Shown here: positions 9,107 to 18,052 of the stretch, in pieces | Numbering within the stretch: the stretch's first letter is position 1 | How the letters are laid out: every line of letters starts with the position of its first letter | Assembly: GCA_029237775.1 (NCBI GenBank) | Contig: JAQZBR010000005.1 | Span: forward strand, 306,550-370,549 | Direction of reading: 5' to 3' | Origin: Bacteroidota bacterium | Lineage (GTDB): Bacteria > Bacteroidota > Bacteroidia > 2-12-FULL-35-15 | DNA: 64,000 nt | Notes under the pieces: model-generated | Databases searched by the model: none | Seen by the model: only the letters and a program-made list of their open reading frames with translations | What the model was told of the DNA's origin: nothing | Program-made: the position numbers and the translations under genes

Positions 9107-9877
9107 ATGGACAAACCAGTAAACAGAAAGCGGCCTTACTATTCCTTTATTCATCCTTTCGATAATCATCTTCCAAACGATACATTTTACGATCCTGCAG
9201 AATTTTCCTGGACCTCACTTCTGGAAAAGAATCATGATATGATCGCTGCAGAAGTTACGCGTTTTATCAATAAAAACGAAAGAGCATTACGCCCCTATTT
9301 TGCAAGTGCTTTAATGGACAATCCCGCGAGCTGGAAAGCTTTAAGCTTTTATTTCTGGGGTAAACGAATGGATGAAAATGCATGCCTTGAATGTCCTGAC
9401 ACACTCGGCATCCTTTCACAAATTCCAAATATTGTTTCAGCATCGATCAGTATACTTGAACCTCATTCAGAAATAAAAGGACATTTTGGTGATACGGATG
9501 CAATTTACCGATGCCATCTTGGCCTGGTCATACCTGCCTCACTTCCCGAGTGCGGCTTCAGGGTGGGATATGAAGACCGTCCCTGGCAAACAGGAAAACT
9601 ATTGATCTTTAACGATGCTAATTATCACAGAGCTTGGAACAAAAGCGGTGAAAGAAGAATTATATTATTGTTCGATGTGATAAAACCGGAATATGCGTCT
9701 GAGAAAAAAATCATATGCGCTAAGATCCATGGCAACATAATGTGGCAAAAGATCTCTGAATTTACTGGGCTTTATAAAAACAAGAAGAACTTTATCACCA
9801 AAGGGATCAGTACATTAAATTTTACGATCGCCTGGCTCCGGCTTCATTTTTTAAATCGAAAATCCGCATGGTTATAG
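9107..9877 (+). CDS. Aspartyl/asparaginyl beta-hydroxylase-like (LpxO-like) dioxygenase
   Basis: A 256-residue Fe(II)/2-oxoglutarate dioxygenase of the AspH/LpxO group. His126 (IKGHFGDTDAIYR) and His174 (NYHRAWN) fit the two iron histidines, Arg185 (ERRIIL) fits the 2-oxoglutarate-binding residue, and HLGLVIP and WQTGKLLIFND are family signatures. There is no membrane anchor. Members of this family hydroxylate either protein Asp/Asn or, in LpxO, the 2-position of a lipid A acyl chain. As the last gene of an acyl-ACP operon (2 bp after the GNAT gene), acyl hydroxylation is an attractive inference. The last 34 bp overlap the convergent sulfotransferase gene. Confidence 0.82.
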   Translation: MDKPVNRKRPYYSFIHPFDNHLPNDTFYDPAEFSWTSLLEKNHDMIAAEVTRFINKNERALRPYFASALMDNPASWKALSFYFWGKRMDENACLECPDTLGILSQIPNIVSASISILEPHSEIKGHFGDTDAIYRCHLGLVIPASLPECGFRVGYEDRPWQTGKLLIFNDANYHRAWNKSGERRIILLFDVIKPEYASEKKIICAKIHGNIMWQKISEFTGLYKNKKNFITKGISTLNFTIAWLRLHFLNRKSAWL

Positions 9878-10917
9878 TAGGTGGATATCTTGAACTGACG
9901 GAATAAGAATGCGTTGAACGCGCCCACCGCATCTCTGAAAAAGAAAGGCATTTTATAATATGTCCGTATTACAAAAAAATCGAAATATATTCTTGAACGC
10001 CCGATCAGTGATTTCATGAAAAATCTGATTCCTGATTTATTTGTTTCCCTTTTGTATGCATACCTCTCTGCATCAGGGCCGGCAATATAATCCGCAAGTT
10101 CGATCTCCTCTAAGGTTAAGGATTTTCTCCATTTCTCCACCTGAGTTGTATTAACAGGATTTACTATATTCGGATGAATTTTTTCAATTTCTATCGCATA
10201 CTTTTCTTCCTTCACCTCTTTGATCGTGGTATGAAAATCCAGCATCCTTGGATTGAATTCGATTTTCAGAAACCTGCAGATTTCCGGTACATATTTATTC
10301 GGATCGCTCACCAGGTCTTCGTACCTGAGTGTATAAAAGTTAGATGGCTTCTCCCGTTTGTAATTTTCTATAAATGTATTATACGCTTTCCACCCATTCG
10401 CTAACTGTGCGATACTTTGTCGCTTGAACACTTTCCTGTTGGAGGTAATATTATCCCTGTAATCTCTTATCAGATGTATAAAAAGTGCGTTCGGAAATAC
10501 CTCGATAAGCTCTCTTATAAAAATTGAATAGATTGGATTTTTATCTCCAAGAAGCTTGATCCTTCCTTTTACAAATGGTGAAGGATAACTCATATAAACT
10601 ACCTTACATAAAATGGGGAAAGTTATTTCATCCAAGGGCAAGGGCGCAATATTTTTCCTCAGCTGTTCTTCAGTGACAGACCAATAGTTAGCAAACTTTT
10701 TATCTTTATAAAGGTCAGTGATGAAATCTTCTATGAGCGCCTGAGACCATGTGTTTACCTTCTCATACTTTTGTTTCAGATGAATGATCAACCGGGACTC
10801 GATCGGTAAAATAACACTATCATTTGCATCGAGAAGGGTTTGCATTAATGTGGTTCCTGAACGCCCTCTCGCTACAATAAACACAAAGGGTAGCTGATTT
10901 ATCTCTTCAATTGTCAT
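9844..10917 (-). CDS. Sulfotransferase family protein
   Basis: A 357-residue protein with the PAPS-binding 5'-phosphosulfate loop GRSGTTLMQ (18-26) and a 3'-phosphate motif IRDYRDNITSNRKV about 140 residues later. It belongs to the group of bacterial sulfotransferases that sulfate glycans or small molecules, or to the tyrosylprotein-sulfotransferase-like group; the acceptor is unknown. It is convergent with the acyl/glycan operon (overlap 9844-9877) and may add the last decoration to the same surface molecule, although this is only neighbourhood evidence. Confidence 0.85.
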   Translation of the reverse strand: MTIEEINQLPFVFIVARGRSGTTLMQTLLDANDSVILPIESRLIIHLKQKYEKVNTWSQALIEDFITDLYKDKKFANYWSVTEEQLRKNIAPLPLDEITFPILCKVVYMSYPSPFVKGRIKLLGDKNPIYSIFIRELIEVFPNALFIHLIRDYRDNITSNRKVFKRQSIAQLANGWKAYNTFIENYKREKPSNFYTLRYEDLVSDPNKYVPEICRFLKIEFNPRMLDFHTTIKEVKEEKYAIEIEKIHPNIVNPVNTTQVEKWRKSLTLEEIELADYIAGPDAERYAYKRETNKSGIRFFMKSLIGRSRIYFDFFVIRTYYKMPFFFRDAVGAFNAFLFRQFKISTYYNHADFRFKK

Positions 10918-10932
10918 ACATCAAAATTAAAA

Positions 10933-10960
10933 AAAACGCAATACCGAAGTATTGCGTTTT
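10933..10960 (-). terminator. Rho-independent terminator of the type B adhesin gene
   Basis: A perfect 12-bp stem (10933-10944 with 10949-10960). On the minus strand the loop is a C(UUCG)G tetraloop and the stem ends in a T-rich tail. It lies directly downstream of the stop at 10987. Confidence 0.9.
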
Positions 10961-10986
10961 AATTATCAATATTATTATTTTAATGC

Positions 10987-13900
10987 TTAATTGAACAGCT
11001 GTACGAAACCGGAGTATTCATAAGCTTTTCCGTCCACACCTTTTCCGGTTACGATATAGAAATAGGTTCCATCAGGGCATAGCTTGCCGCTTTTTGTCTG
11101 ACCATCCCAACCTTCATAAACATCAGACCATTCGTGCATCACTTTGCCCCAACGATCGTAAACGGTCGCTTTGAAGTCAACAATTCCTTCCCTTATGTAT
11201 GGTCGGAAAGTGTCATTCTTATCATCTCCGTTCGGAGTGAAAATATTAGGCATTGCAAGCGCAGAAACCTCATCCACATGAATTACCACCTCTGCCGTAT
11301 CAAGACAGCCGCTGGTACTTGTAGTTATCAGAACGATCTGATAGTCACCCATGCCGGTATAAACGGTGTTACCCGGGAACTGATCAGTTGATGTTGTACC
11401 GTTTCCGAAGTTCCATGAATACGTAATAGCATTATAGCTGTTTTCGAAAACTGCAACTTCAAGAGGCGACATTCCTGTTAAAGGGGTAGCACTGAAGTTT
11501 GCATTTATTGAATCAACCACAGCTATCTGAGTAGAAGTTGCGGAACATCCGTTCTGCACTACCGAGTACGTGATCGCAGTTGATCCGGTCAATCCTGATG
11601 GATCAAATGTATTGTTTGATACACCGGTACCGCTGAATGTTCCACCTGTTGCTCCAATAACAGTGCTGCTCAGGTTAACAGAAGCTCCGTTCTCACATAT
11701 TAACAAAGGAAGACTGAAAGCAGCACTTGGTGTAGGAAGTACTGTCATCTGAAATGCATCCGAATCACCGCACAATCCCGGAATTGTATACGTAATAGTG
11801 TATGTTCCTGCAGAAGCTACAAATGGATTAAAGAAACCTGTTGAAGAGTTAAGTCCCGACCCAGTGCTCGACCAGGTTCCACCGGTTGTTGCCGCTGTAA
11901 AAGTAAATGGTGTCGCTGACTCACATACAGGTGCAACTGTGGTGATCGTTGCATCCGCATTTGGATTTACCATTATTGTTTGTGTGGTTGTTGAAACACA
12001 AGGAGCTGTACCGACTGTGTACGTAACTGGAATAAATCCACTTAAACCGCTTGGGCTGAATGTGTTTCCTGTCACGCCAGTTCCGCTCCATGTACCGCCC
12101 GGAGTTCCTGTTGTTAAATAAGTATCAAGATTCACAGGGGCATCATTTGCACACATTTGCTGAGGAACCCATCCTGAGGAAGCAGATGGAATAACCGTAA
12201 TATCCTGAGTTAAGCTATCGTTACAAGGAGCTGTTCCTACAATATACTTCACGCTGATATTGCCTGATAAACCTGTAGGATCAAATGTATTTCCTGTTAC
12301 ACCGGTTCCACTCCAGGTTCCACCAGCTGTTCCGGTAACAAGGTTATTTAAGTTGATAGAACCGTTTCCTGAACAAACGGTAGTCGTTGTCCATGCTGCG
12401 TCTCCCACCGGAGTCACACTGATATCATGCGTTGTGCTTGCCTGACATCCTACAGGGCCAACCGTATAAGTTATTGATATAAGTCCGTTCAATCCTGTTC
12501 CATAAAACATACTGTCTGTAACACCTGTTCCTGACCAAACCCCACCGGCAGTTCCGGTAACAGTAGTGTCGAGGTCAATGCTGTCGCTTGCACAGATTGA
12601 GGTAGTGGTCCATGATGCATCTGACATTGGAATCACAGTTATATTCTGTGTTAAGAATTGCTGACACGGATTAGCTCCGGCCGTATATGTTATTGCCACC
12701 GGACCAGATAAACCTGTCGGATCAAACATATTTCCGGTAACACCTGTTCCGCTCCAAGTTCCACCTGCAGTTCCCGTAACAAGGTTATCAAGGTTTATTG
12801 CAGAGCTTACCTGACAAACAGAAGTTGTTGTCCATGAAGGATCTCCCATCGGTGTAACTGTTATATTTTGAATTAATGAATCCGGGCAAATTCCTCCTAC
12901 GATGTATTTAATAGATATCGGACCCGATAATCCAGCAGGGTTAAACATGTTTCCTGTAACACCAGTTCCTGACCATGCTCCTCCCGGATCTCCTGATGCA
13001 AGTGCTGCAAGAGAATCAAGATTAAGCGGAGCATTGTTCGAGCAAACTGAAGCGGTTGTCCATGCCGCGTTTGCTGCCGGATTGACTGTTACGAAGATAG
13101 TATCTGCTCCACGACAAGAACCTGTAATGTCATAGATGATCGTGTCAGTTATTGTGGTCGAAGGGATAGAAGGATCGAATACACCTGTGGTTGCATTAAC
13201 ACCTGATCCCATCCATACTCCACCCGGAATATCTGCTGTAAGGGTGATAGGACTTGCATTTGCACAAATGCTTGTGATGTTACTCTGAATAACCGGAGGA
13301 ACATTCGGGTTGACATAAATATTTTGTGTTGAAACAGCAACACAAGGCGCAGTTCCCACTGTATATGTAATTGCAATATTTCCGGATAGTCCTGAAGGGT
13401 CAAACATAGTTCCTGTAACACCGGTTCCGCTCCAAGTACCACCTGCAGTTCCAGTCAGATATGTTGTTAAGTCAACAGCCGGATCAAGAACACAGATCGA
13501 TGCAGGCCCTGTCCAGGACGCATCTGCACCCGGAGTTACGAAAATGTGAATAGTATCGCTGCAGCCATTCGCAGCATAAGTGATGATATTATTTCCAGCT
13601 GCAGCAGAGGAAGGTGTGAATGTTCCGTTAGTTGCATTGCTTATTCCTGTTCCACTCCATGTACCGCCTGTAACATCGGCAGTTAGATTAAAGGCTGCGT
13701 CACCTGAGCAAACTGATGCTGATGCAGGAGCGGCAATAACCGGAATCGGATTTACTGTAAGCGTTGTAGTTGCAGAACAAGTGGTGGTTCCGTTCACCGC
13801 TGTAACGGTATAGGTGTAAGTCCCATCAACTGCAGACGCAGTGGCGCCTGTAGGATTTTGATTGGATGATGTAAATCCGCCCGGACCTGACCAGGAATAC

Positions 13901-14775
13901 GTATATCCTGCACCGGCATTAGTGCTGGTCAGATTGAACAAAGAGCTCTCACAAACAGGCCCTGAGTTTCCGGCAGTTATGGTACACGCAGGGTTGCAGG
14001 GTGCAGGCGCGGTGTATGGCCTAGTAAGTGTACAGGTAGGATCTGCTGAAAAAGTCGCAGTTACCGTACATGCGGCACCGTTGGCATTTAAGTTCGGTAA
14101 AGTATAGTTATAAGAAGCTGAGAAAGGCGGGTTAACCGTTACGCTTCCACCGCAGGAACTTGTGATAGTAAGTGTACCTGTGGTTGGAGGGTTTGCTGTT
14201 GTAATTGTCCCGGTTAAGTTAAAAGTGCTGGTTGCAGGATTGCAGGCTCCGGGAGTTGCAGTCATTGCAGTCATATTACATAAGATAGCACAGTTTGTAG
14301 TCCCGTCAGTTCCTGGAGCATTCTGAGTAACAGCTGAGATCTGAGTAGGCTGATTGGAAAAGTTTGTGATGAGAAGCATGTACCACTGACCGGCAACAGC
14401 ACCTGTGATATCAACCTGTTCAGTTGCTGCTGAAGAATAGCTGCAGTCAATTGGTGATGCTGAAAGGCCTGCACACATAGAAGCCTGGGTAGCGAAAGGT
14501 CCCCATAATGCAAAGTCGATATCCACAGCAGGAGAACTTGATAAACCGATCTGAATGTTTCCGGAAGTTCCGATATTCAGATAATACCATGCTGGATTAG
14601 GTTCCGATCCTAAACAGCCGTAATTGGGCCCCGCAGGAGCCTGAGTATTTGTTGATGCCGGGAACGTCACACCTCCTGAAGAACAGAAGGCCTGAGCTGT
14701 TGCACATGTTCCCTGAGCGCTAACGTTCAAATAATTAACCAAAAGGAATGAAACAAAAAATAAAATTTTTTTCAT
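10987..14775 (-). CDS. Secreted Ig-repeat protein with T9SS type B (gliding-associated CHU_C) sorting domain
   Basis: A 1262-residue cell-surface protein. The signal peptide is residues 1-20 (ending NVSAQ). Residues ~23-165 are the GPNYGC/NPAWY/DIDFALWGPF/CSYS domain shared with the gene at 1..1768. A Pro/Cys-rich part follows. About ten repeats of ~72 residues, each with a core like GGTWSGTGVTGNMFDPTGLSG, run from about residue 350 to 1080. Then come a PKD domain (SYSWNFGNGTTS) and a C-terminal ~90-residue domain with PNIFTPNGDDKND, YDRWGKV and DGTYFYIV, the signature of type B T9SS cargo. It is therefore exported by T9SS and displayed or released. It has no small DFP partner upstream, unlike the giant genes at the window edges. 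Its start is divergent from the helicase gene. Confidence 0.95.
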   Translation of the reverse strand: MKKILFFVSFLLVNYLNVSAQGTCATAQAFCSSGGVTFPASTNTQAPAGPNYGCLGSEPNPAWYYLNIGTSGNIQIGLSSSPAVDIDFALWGPFATQASMCAGLSASPIDCSYSSAATEQVDITGAVAGQWYMLLITNFSNQPTQISAVTQNAPGTDGTTNCAILCNMTAMTATPGACNPATSTFNLTGTITTANPPTTGTLTITSSCGGSVTVNPPFSASYNYTLPNLNANGAACTVTATFSADPTCTLTRPYTAPAPCNPACTITAGNSGPVCESSLFNLTSTNAGAGYTYSWSGPGGFTSSNQNPTGATASAVDGTYTYTVTAVNGTTTCSATTTLTVNPIPVIAAPASASVCSGDAAFNLTADVTGGTWSGTGISNATNGTFTPSSAAAGNNIITYAANGCSDTIHIFVTPGADASWTGPASICVLDPAVDLTTYLTGTAGGTWSGTGVTGTMFDPSGLSGNIAITYTVGTAPCVAVSTQNIYVNPNVPPVIQSNITSICANASPITLTADIPGGVWMGSGVNATTGVFDPSIPSTTITDTIIYDITGSCRGADTIFVTVNPAANAAWTTASVCSNNAPLNLDSLAALASGDPGGAWSGTGVTGNMFNPAGLSGPISIKYIVGGICPDSLIQNITVTPMGDPSWTTTSVCQVSSAINLDNLVTGTAGGTWSGTGVTGNMFDPTGLSGPVAITYTAGANPCQQFLTQNITVIPMSDASWTTTSICASDSIDLDTTVTGTAGGVWSGTGVTDSMFYGTGLNGLISITYTVGPVGCQASTTHDISVTPVGDAAWTTTTVCSGNGSINLNNLVTGTAGGTWSGTGVTGNTFDPTGLSGNISVKYIVGTAPCNDSLTQDITVIPSASSGWVPQQMCANDAPVNLDTYLTTGTPGGTWSGTGVTGNTFSPSGLSGFIPVTYTVGTAPCVSTTTQTIMVNPNADATITTVAPVCESATPFTFTAATTGGTWSSTGSGLNSSTGFFNPFVASAGTYTITYTIPGLCGDSDAFQMTVLPTPSAAFSLPLLICENGASVNLSSTVIGATGGTFSGTGVSNNTFDPSGLTGSTAITYSVVQNGCSATSTQIAVVDSINANFSATPLTGMSPLEVAVFENSYNAITYSWNFGNGTTSTDQFPGNTVYTGMGDYQIVLITTSTSGCLDTAEVVIHVDEVSALAMPNIFTPNGDDKNDTFRPYIREGIVDFKATVYDRWGKVMHEWSDVYEGWDGQTKSGKLCPDGTYFYIVTGKGVDGKAYEYSGFVQLFN

Positions 14776-15002
14776 GGTATGGATTTATGTTCGTGAGTGA
14801 ATAATTCCTAAAAAGGGAATTAACAGGTTACAATACTACGAATTTTATGATAAAAAAAAATACTGTTGATTTTTAATTTTTCAGATGACGTGTCTCTATT
14901 GATTTTATTATTAAATCCCCCTACAAACAACTTTTCAACAATCAGGCTGTCTCAAAAGCAAAATTTTATCTTTATCGCTTTAAAATTTGAAGGAAATAAA
15001 GA

Positions 15003-17441
15003 ATGTCGATAAATTACCTTGATGAATTAAATCCGGTCCAGAGAGCAGCTGTGGAATGCACGGAAGGCCCCGTAATGATTATTGCAGGAGCGGGCTCAGG
15101 CAAAACCCGTGTCCTGACTTACCGGATCGCCCATTTAATGAATAAAGGTGCCGATCCTTTTAATATTCTGGCCCTGACTTTCACCAATAAGGCTGCGAAG
15201 GAAATGAAAGAGCGTATTGCGAAGATCGTTGGAGCGGGAGAAGCTAAAAATCTCTGGATGGGAACATTTCATTCTGTTTTTGCCAGAATTTTGAGAAGTG
15301 AAGCTGAAAAGATCGGTTATCCTCAGAATTTTACGATTTATGATACAGATGACTCGAAAAGCCTTATAAAAGCAATTTTAAAGGAGCAGGGACTTGATGA
15401 TAAAGTATATAAACCATCAAGTGTGCTGGCGCGCATCTCTGCTGCTAAAAATAACCTTATTTCTGCAAAGGCGTATCTCAGTAATGCTACAATTCAGGAG
15501 GAAGACCGTCAGGCAGTTAAACCTAAAATGGGAATCATTTATGAAATGTATTCCAGAAGATGCTTTAAAGCCGGTGCAATGGATTTTGATGATCTTCTCT
15601 TCAATACAAACGTTTTACTCCGTGATTTTCCCTCGGTTCTGCACAAATACCAGCACAAGTTTAAATACATACTCGTGGATGAGTACCAGGATACCAACTT
15701 TTCACAGTACGTAATTGTAAAACAACTTGCTGCTGCCTTTCGGAATGTTTGTGTTGTTGGAGATGATGCCCAAAGTATTTACGCTTTCCGCGGAGCTAAT
15801 ATTCAGAATATCCTGAATTTCGAAAAAGATTATCCGGAGCTCCACACCTTTAAGCTGGAGCAAAATTACCGCTCCACCAAGAACATTGTCGGTGCGGCCA
15901 ATAATGTGATCGCGAAAAATAAAGAACAGCTGAAAAAAAATGTCTTCACAGATAATGCTGAAGGCGAACTTATAAAAGTTGTAAAGAACGACTCGGATAA
16001 TGCTGAAGGAAATTATGTCGCTAATTCGATCTTCGAAACAAAGATGAACGAGCAGGCGCATAATAAAGATTTTGCGATCCTCTACCGAACCAATGCTCAG
16101 TCGAGGGCGATGGAGGAGGCTTTACGGAGACAAAACATTCCTTACCGCATCTATGGCGGTTTGTCTTTCTATCAGCGTAAAGAGATCAAAGATCTTCTTT
16201 CCTATTACAGGCTTACGATCAATAACCATGATGAAGAGTCTCTTAAACGGGTGATAAATTATCCTGCAAGAGGAATTGGAGATACTACAGTTGAGAAAAT
16301 CATCGTTGCTGCTAACGATCATAATGTGAGCTTATGGACGGTGATTGAAAACATTAACGAATTTGACATTGGATTAAATGCCGGCTCCAAAAGTAAGGTT
16401 GATGAGTTTGCTACCATGATCAAGAGCTTTTCAGCAATGTTGAAGACTCACAATGCATTCGATCTGGGACAACATATTGCAACGCATTCAGGAATTCTGC
16501 GTGATCTGTATGCAGACAAATCTCCTGAAGGAGTAAACCGTCATGAGAATATTCAGGAGTTACTGAACGGTTTGAAAGAGTTTACAGAAAGCGAGATCGA
16601 AACTATCGGTGATGCGGACATTAATGATATTGCTGAAGCTCCCGAAAATGAAGCTACAGTAGTTCCATCATTTAAAGAGGTAACAGAATTTTCTGATCTG
16701 TTTGCAGAAGCTGCAGCTGATGAAAAGTTGAATGCAACTATTACCCTTGAGCCTACACTCGACATTTTCATGCAGGACATCGCATTAATGACCGATGCTG
16801 ATAAAAAAACAGAAAAGGAAGAAGACAAGAACAAGGTTGTCCTGATGACCATTCATGCTGCGAAAGGACTTGAATTCAAATATGTTTACATTGTCGGCCT
16901 GGAAGAGAATTTATTTCCTTCACAGATGTCACTTACTTCGCGCACTGATCTCGAAGAAGAACGCAGATTGTTCTATGTTGCATTAACACGCGCAGAAAAA
17001 CGCGCAACCCTCACCTACTCCACTACACGTTATAAATGGGGAAATCTCGTGTACAGTGAACCAAGCCGCTTTATTGAAGAGCTTGATACCAAATACCTGG
17101 AGATGCCTGCAGAAAATCACGGAAGAATGTTCGGTGATATGGAGTTTACACCTCGTCCGAAATTACAGGTGAACAAGCCTAAAGAAACTTTTGTGCAACG
17201 ACCGGTGATGGGGAAAAAATTAGTGAAGGTAAATTCAGCTTCCAAAACAACCAGTGACTTTGATACAGAAAGCCTTCGTGACCTGCAGCTTGGATCAATG
17301 GTGCAGCACGACAGATTTGGTCATGGAAAAGTAATAGCATTGGAAGGCGATTTTCCGAATAACAAAGTAACGGTGAATTTTGAAGGGATCGGACAAAAAC
17401 AATTGTTGGTGAAGTTTGCTAAATTGAGGATTGTCGGATAA
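15003..17441 (+). CDS. pcrA: ATP-dependent DNA helicase UvrD/PcrA
   Basis: An 812-residue superfamily 1A 3'-5' helicase with all expected motifs: Walker A AGAGSGKT (28-35), LTFTNKAAKEMKER (Ia), VDEYQDTN (II), VVGDDAQSIYAFRGA (III), QNYRST (IV), MTIHAAKGLEFKYV (V) and FYVALTRAEKR (VI). The C-terminal ~60 residues (LGSMVQHDRFGHGKVIALEG) form the Tudor-like domain that in PcrA contacts RNA polymerase. It is the core enzyme of nucleotide excision and mismatch repair unwinding, and mutS lies in the same window. The start at ATG 15003 matches the family N terminus. A residue ~545-600 acidic insertion between motifs is variable in the family. Confidence 0.95.
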   Translation: MSINYLDELNPVQRAAVECTEGPVMIIAGAGSGKTRVLTYRIAHLMNKGADPFNILALTFTNKAAKEMKERIAKIVGAGEAKNLWMGTFHSVFARILRSEAEKIGYPQNFTIYDTDDSKSLIKAILKEQGLDDKVYKPSSVLARISAAKNNLISAKAYLSNATIQEEDRQAVKPKMGIIYEMYSRRCFKAGAMDFDDLLFNTNVLLRDFPSVLHKYQHKFKYILVDEYQDTNFSQYVIVKQLAAAFRNVCVVGDDAQSIYAFRGANIQNILNFEKDYPELHTFKLEQNYRSTKNIVGAANNVIAKNKEQLKKNVFTDNAEGELIKVVKNDSDNAEGNYVANSIFETKMNEQAHNKDFAILYRTNAQSRAMEEALRRQNIPYRIYGGLSFYQRKEIKDLLSYYRLTINNHDEESLKRVINYPARGIGDTTVEKIIVAANDHNVSLWTVIENINEFDIGLNAGSKSKVDEFATMIKSFSAMLKTHNAFDLGQHIATHSGILRDLYADKSPEGVNRHENIQELLNGLKEFTESEIETIGDADINDIAEAPENEATVVPSFKEVTEFSDLFAEAAADEKLNATITLEPTLDIFMQDIALMTDADKKTEKEEDKNKVVLMTIHAAKGLEFKYVYIVGLEENLFPSQMSLTSRTDLEEERRLFYVALTRAEKRATLTYSTTRYKWGNLVYSEPSRFIEELDTKYLEMPAENHGRMFGDMEFTPRPKLQVNKPKETFVQRPVMGKKLVKVNSASKTTSDFDTESLRDLQLGSMVQHDRFGHGKVIALEGDFPNNKVTVNFEGIGQKQLLVKFAKLRIVG

Positions 17442-17487
17442 GATTGTCAGCTATAATCAATTAAGCCTTTCATTTTAATATAGTCTC

Positions 17488-18042
17488 ATGAAAAAACTAA
17501 AATATCTTTTTCTTAAATTGATATCCCCAAAAGGCATTGTCAGCAAACCATCAGGCGTAAATACCATGAAAGGAAATTCTATATATAATATCAAAGTAAA
17601 CGGGATCGATGGGAACGAAATTGATCTCTCATTATTCAAAGGCAAAAAATTATTAATAGTCAACACTGCCTCAGAATGCGGCTACACTCCCCAGTTTACT
17701 GAACTCCAATATTTACATGAAACGCATGGTAATAAAATAACTGTGCTTGGATTTCCGTCAAATAATTTTGGTGGACAGGAACCCGGTGCAAATTCTGAGA
17801 TCGGAGCTTTCTGTCAGAAAAACTACGGAGTCACATTTCAACTTTTTGAAAAATCTGATGTGGTGGGAAAGAATCAAAATCCGGTTTATCATTGGCTCAC
17901 ACATAAAGAGCAGAATGGCTGGAACGATGAGAAGCCTAACTGGAACTTCTGTAAATATCTTGTTAATGAAAAAGGTGAGCTGACAAAGTTTTATACTTCA
18001 GCAGTCTCACCTTTAAGTGAAGAATTATTAGCCCAATTATAA
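17488..18042 (+). CDS. Glutathione peroxidase-family thiol peroxidase
   Basis: A 184-residue protein of the GPx fold with the full tetrad: Cys64 (ASECGYTPQF), Gln97 (GGQEPG), Trp152 and Asn153 (NWNFCKYL). It is a Cys-type enzyme, so in bacteria it probably reduces hydroperoxides with thioredoxin rather than glutathione. Residues 1-26 form a basic, slightly hydrophobic extension before the usual start (Met27, MKGNSIYNI); the shorter start at 17566 is possible. It is convergent with the cupin-like gene, with a 10-bp gap. Confidence 0.92.
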   Translation: MKKLKYLFLKLISPKGIVSKPSGVNTMKGNSIYNIKVNGIDGNEIDLSLFKGKKLLIVNTASECGYTPQFTELQYLHETHGNKITVLGFPSNNFGGQEPGANSEIGAFCQKNYGVTFQLFEKSDVVGKNQNPVYHWLTHKEQNGWNDEKPNWNFCKYLVNEKGELTKFYTSAVSPLSEELLAQL

Positions 18043-18052
18043 AAATGAAGGC

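Noticed and set aside
11570..14107. Several plus-strand frames of 60-107 residues inside the type B adhesin gene
   Set aside because: All are antisense shadows of the 72-residue Ig repeats, with the same PLxVPPxxPV wording in each copy.
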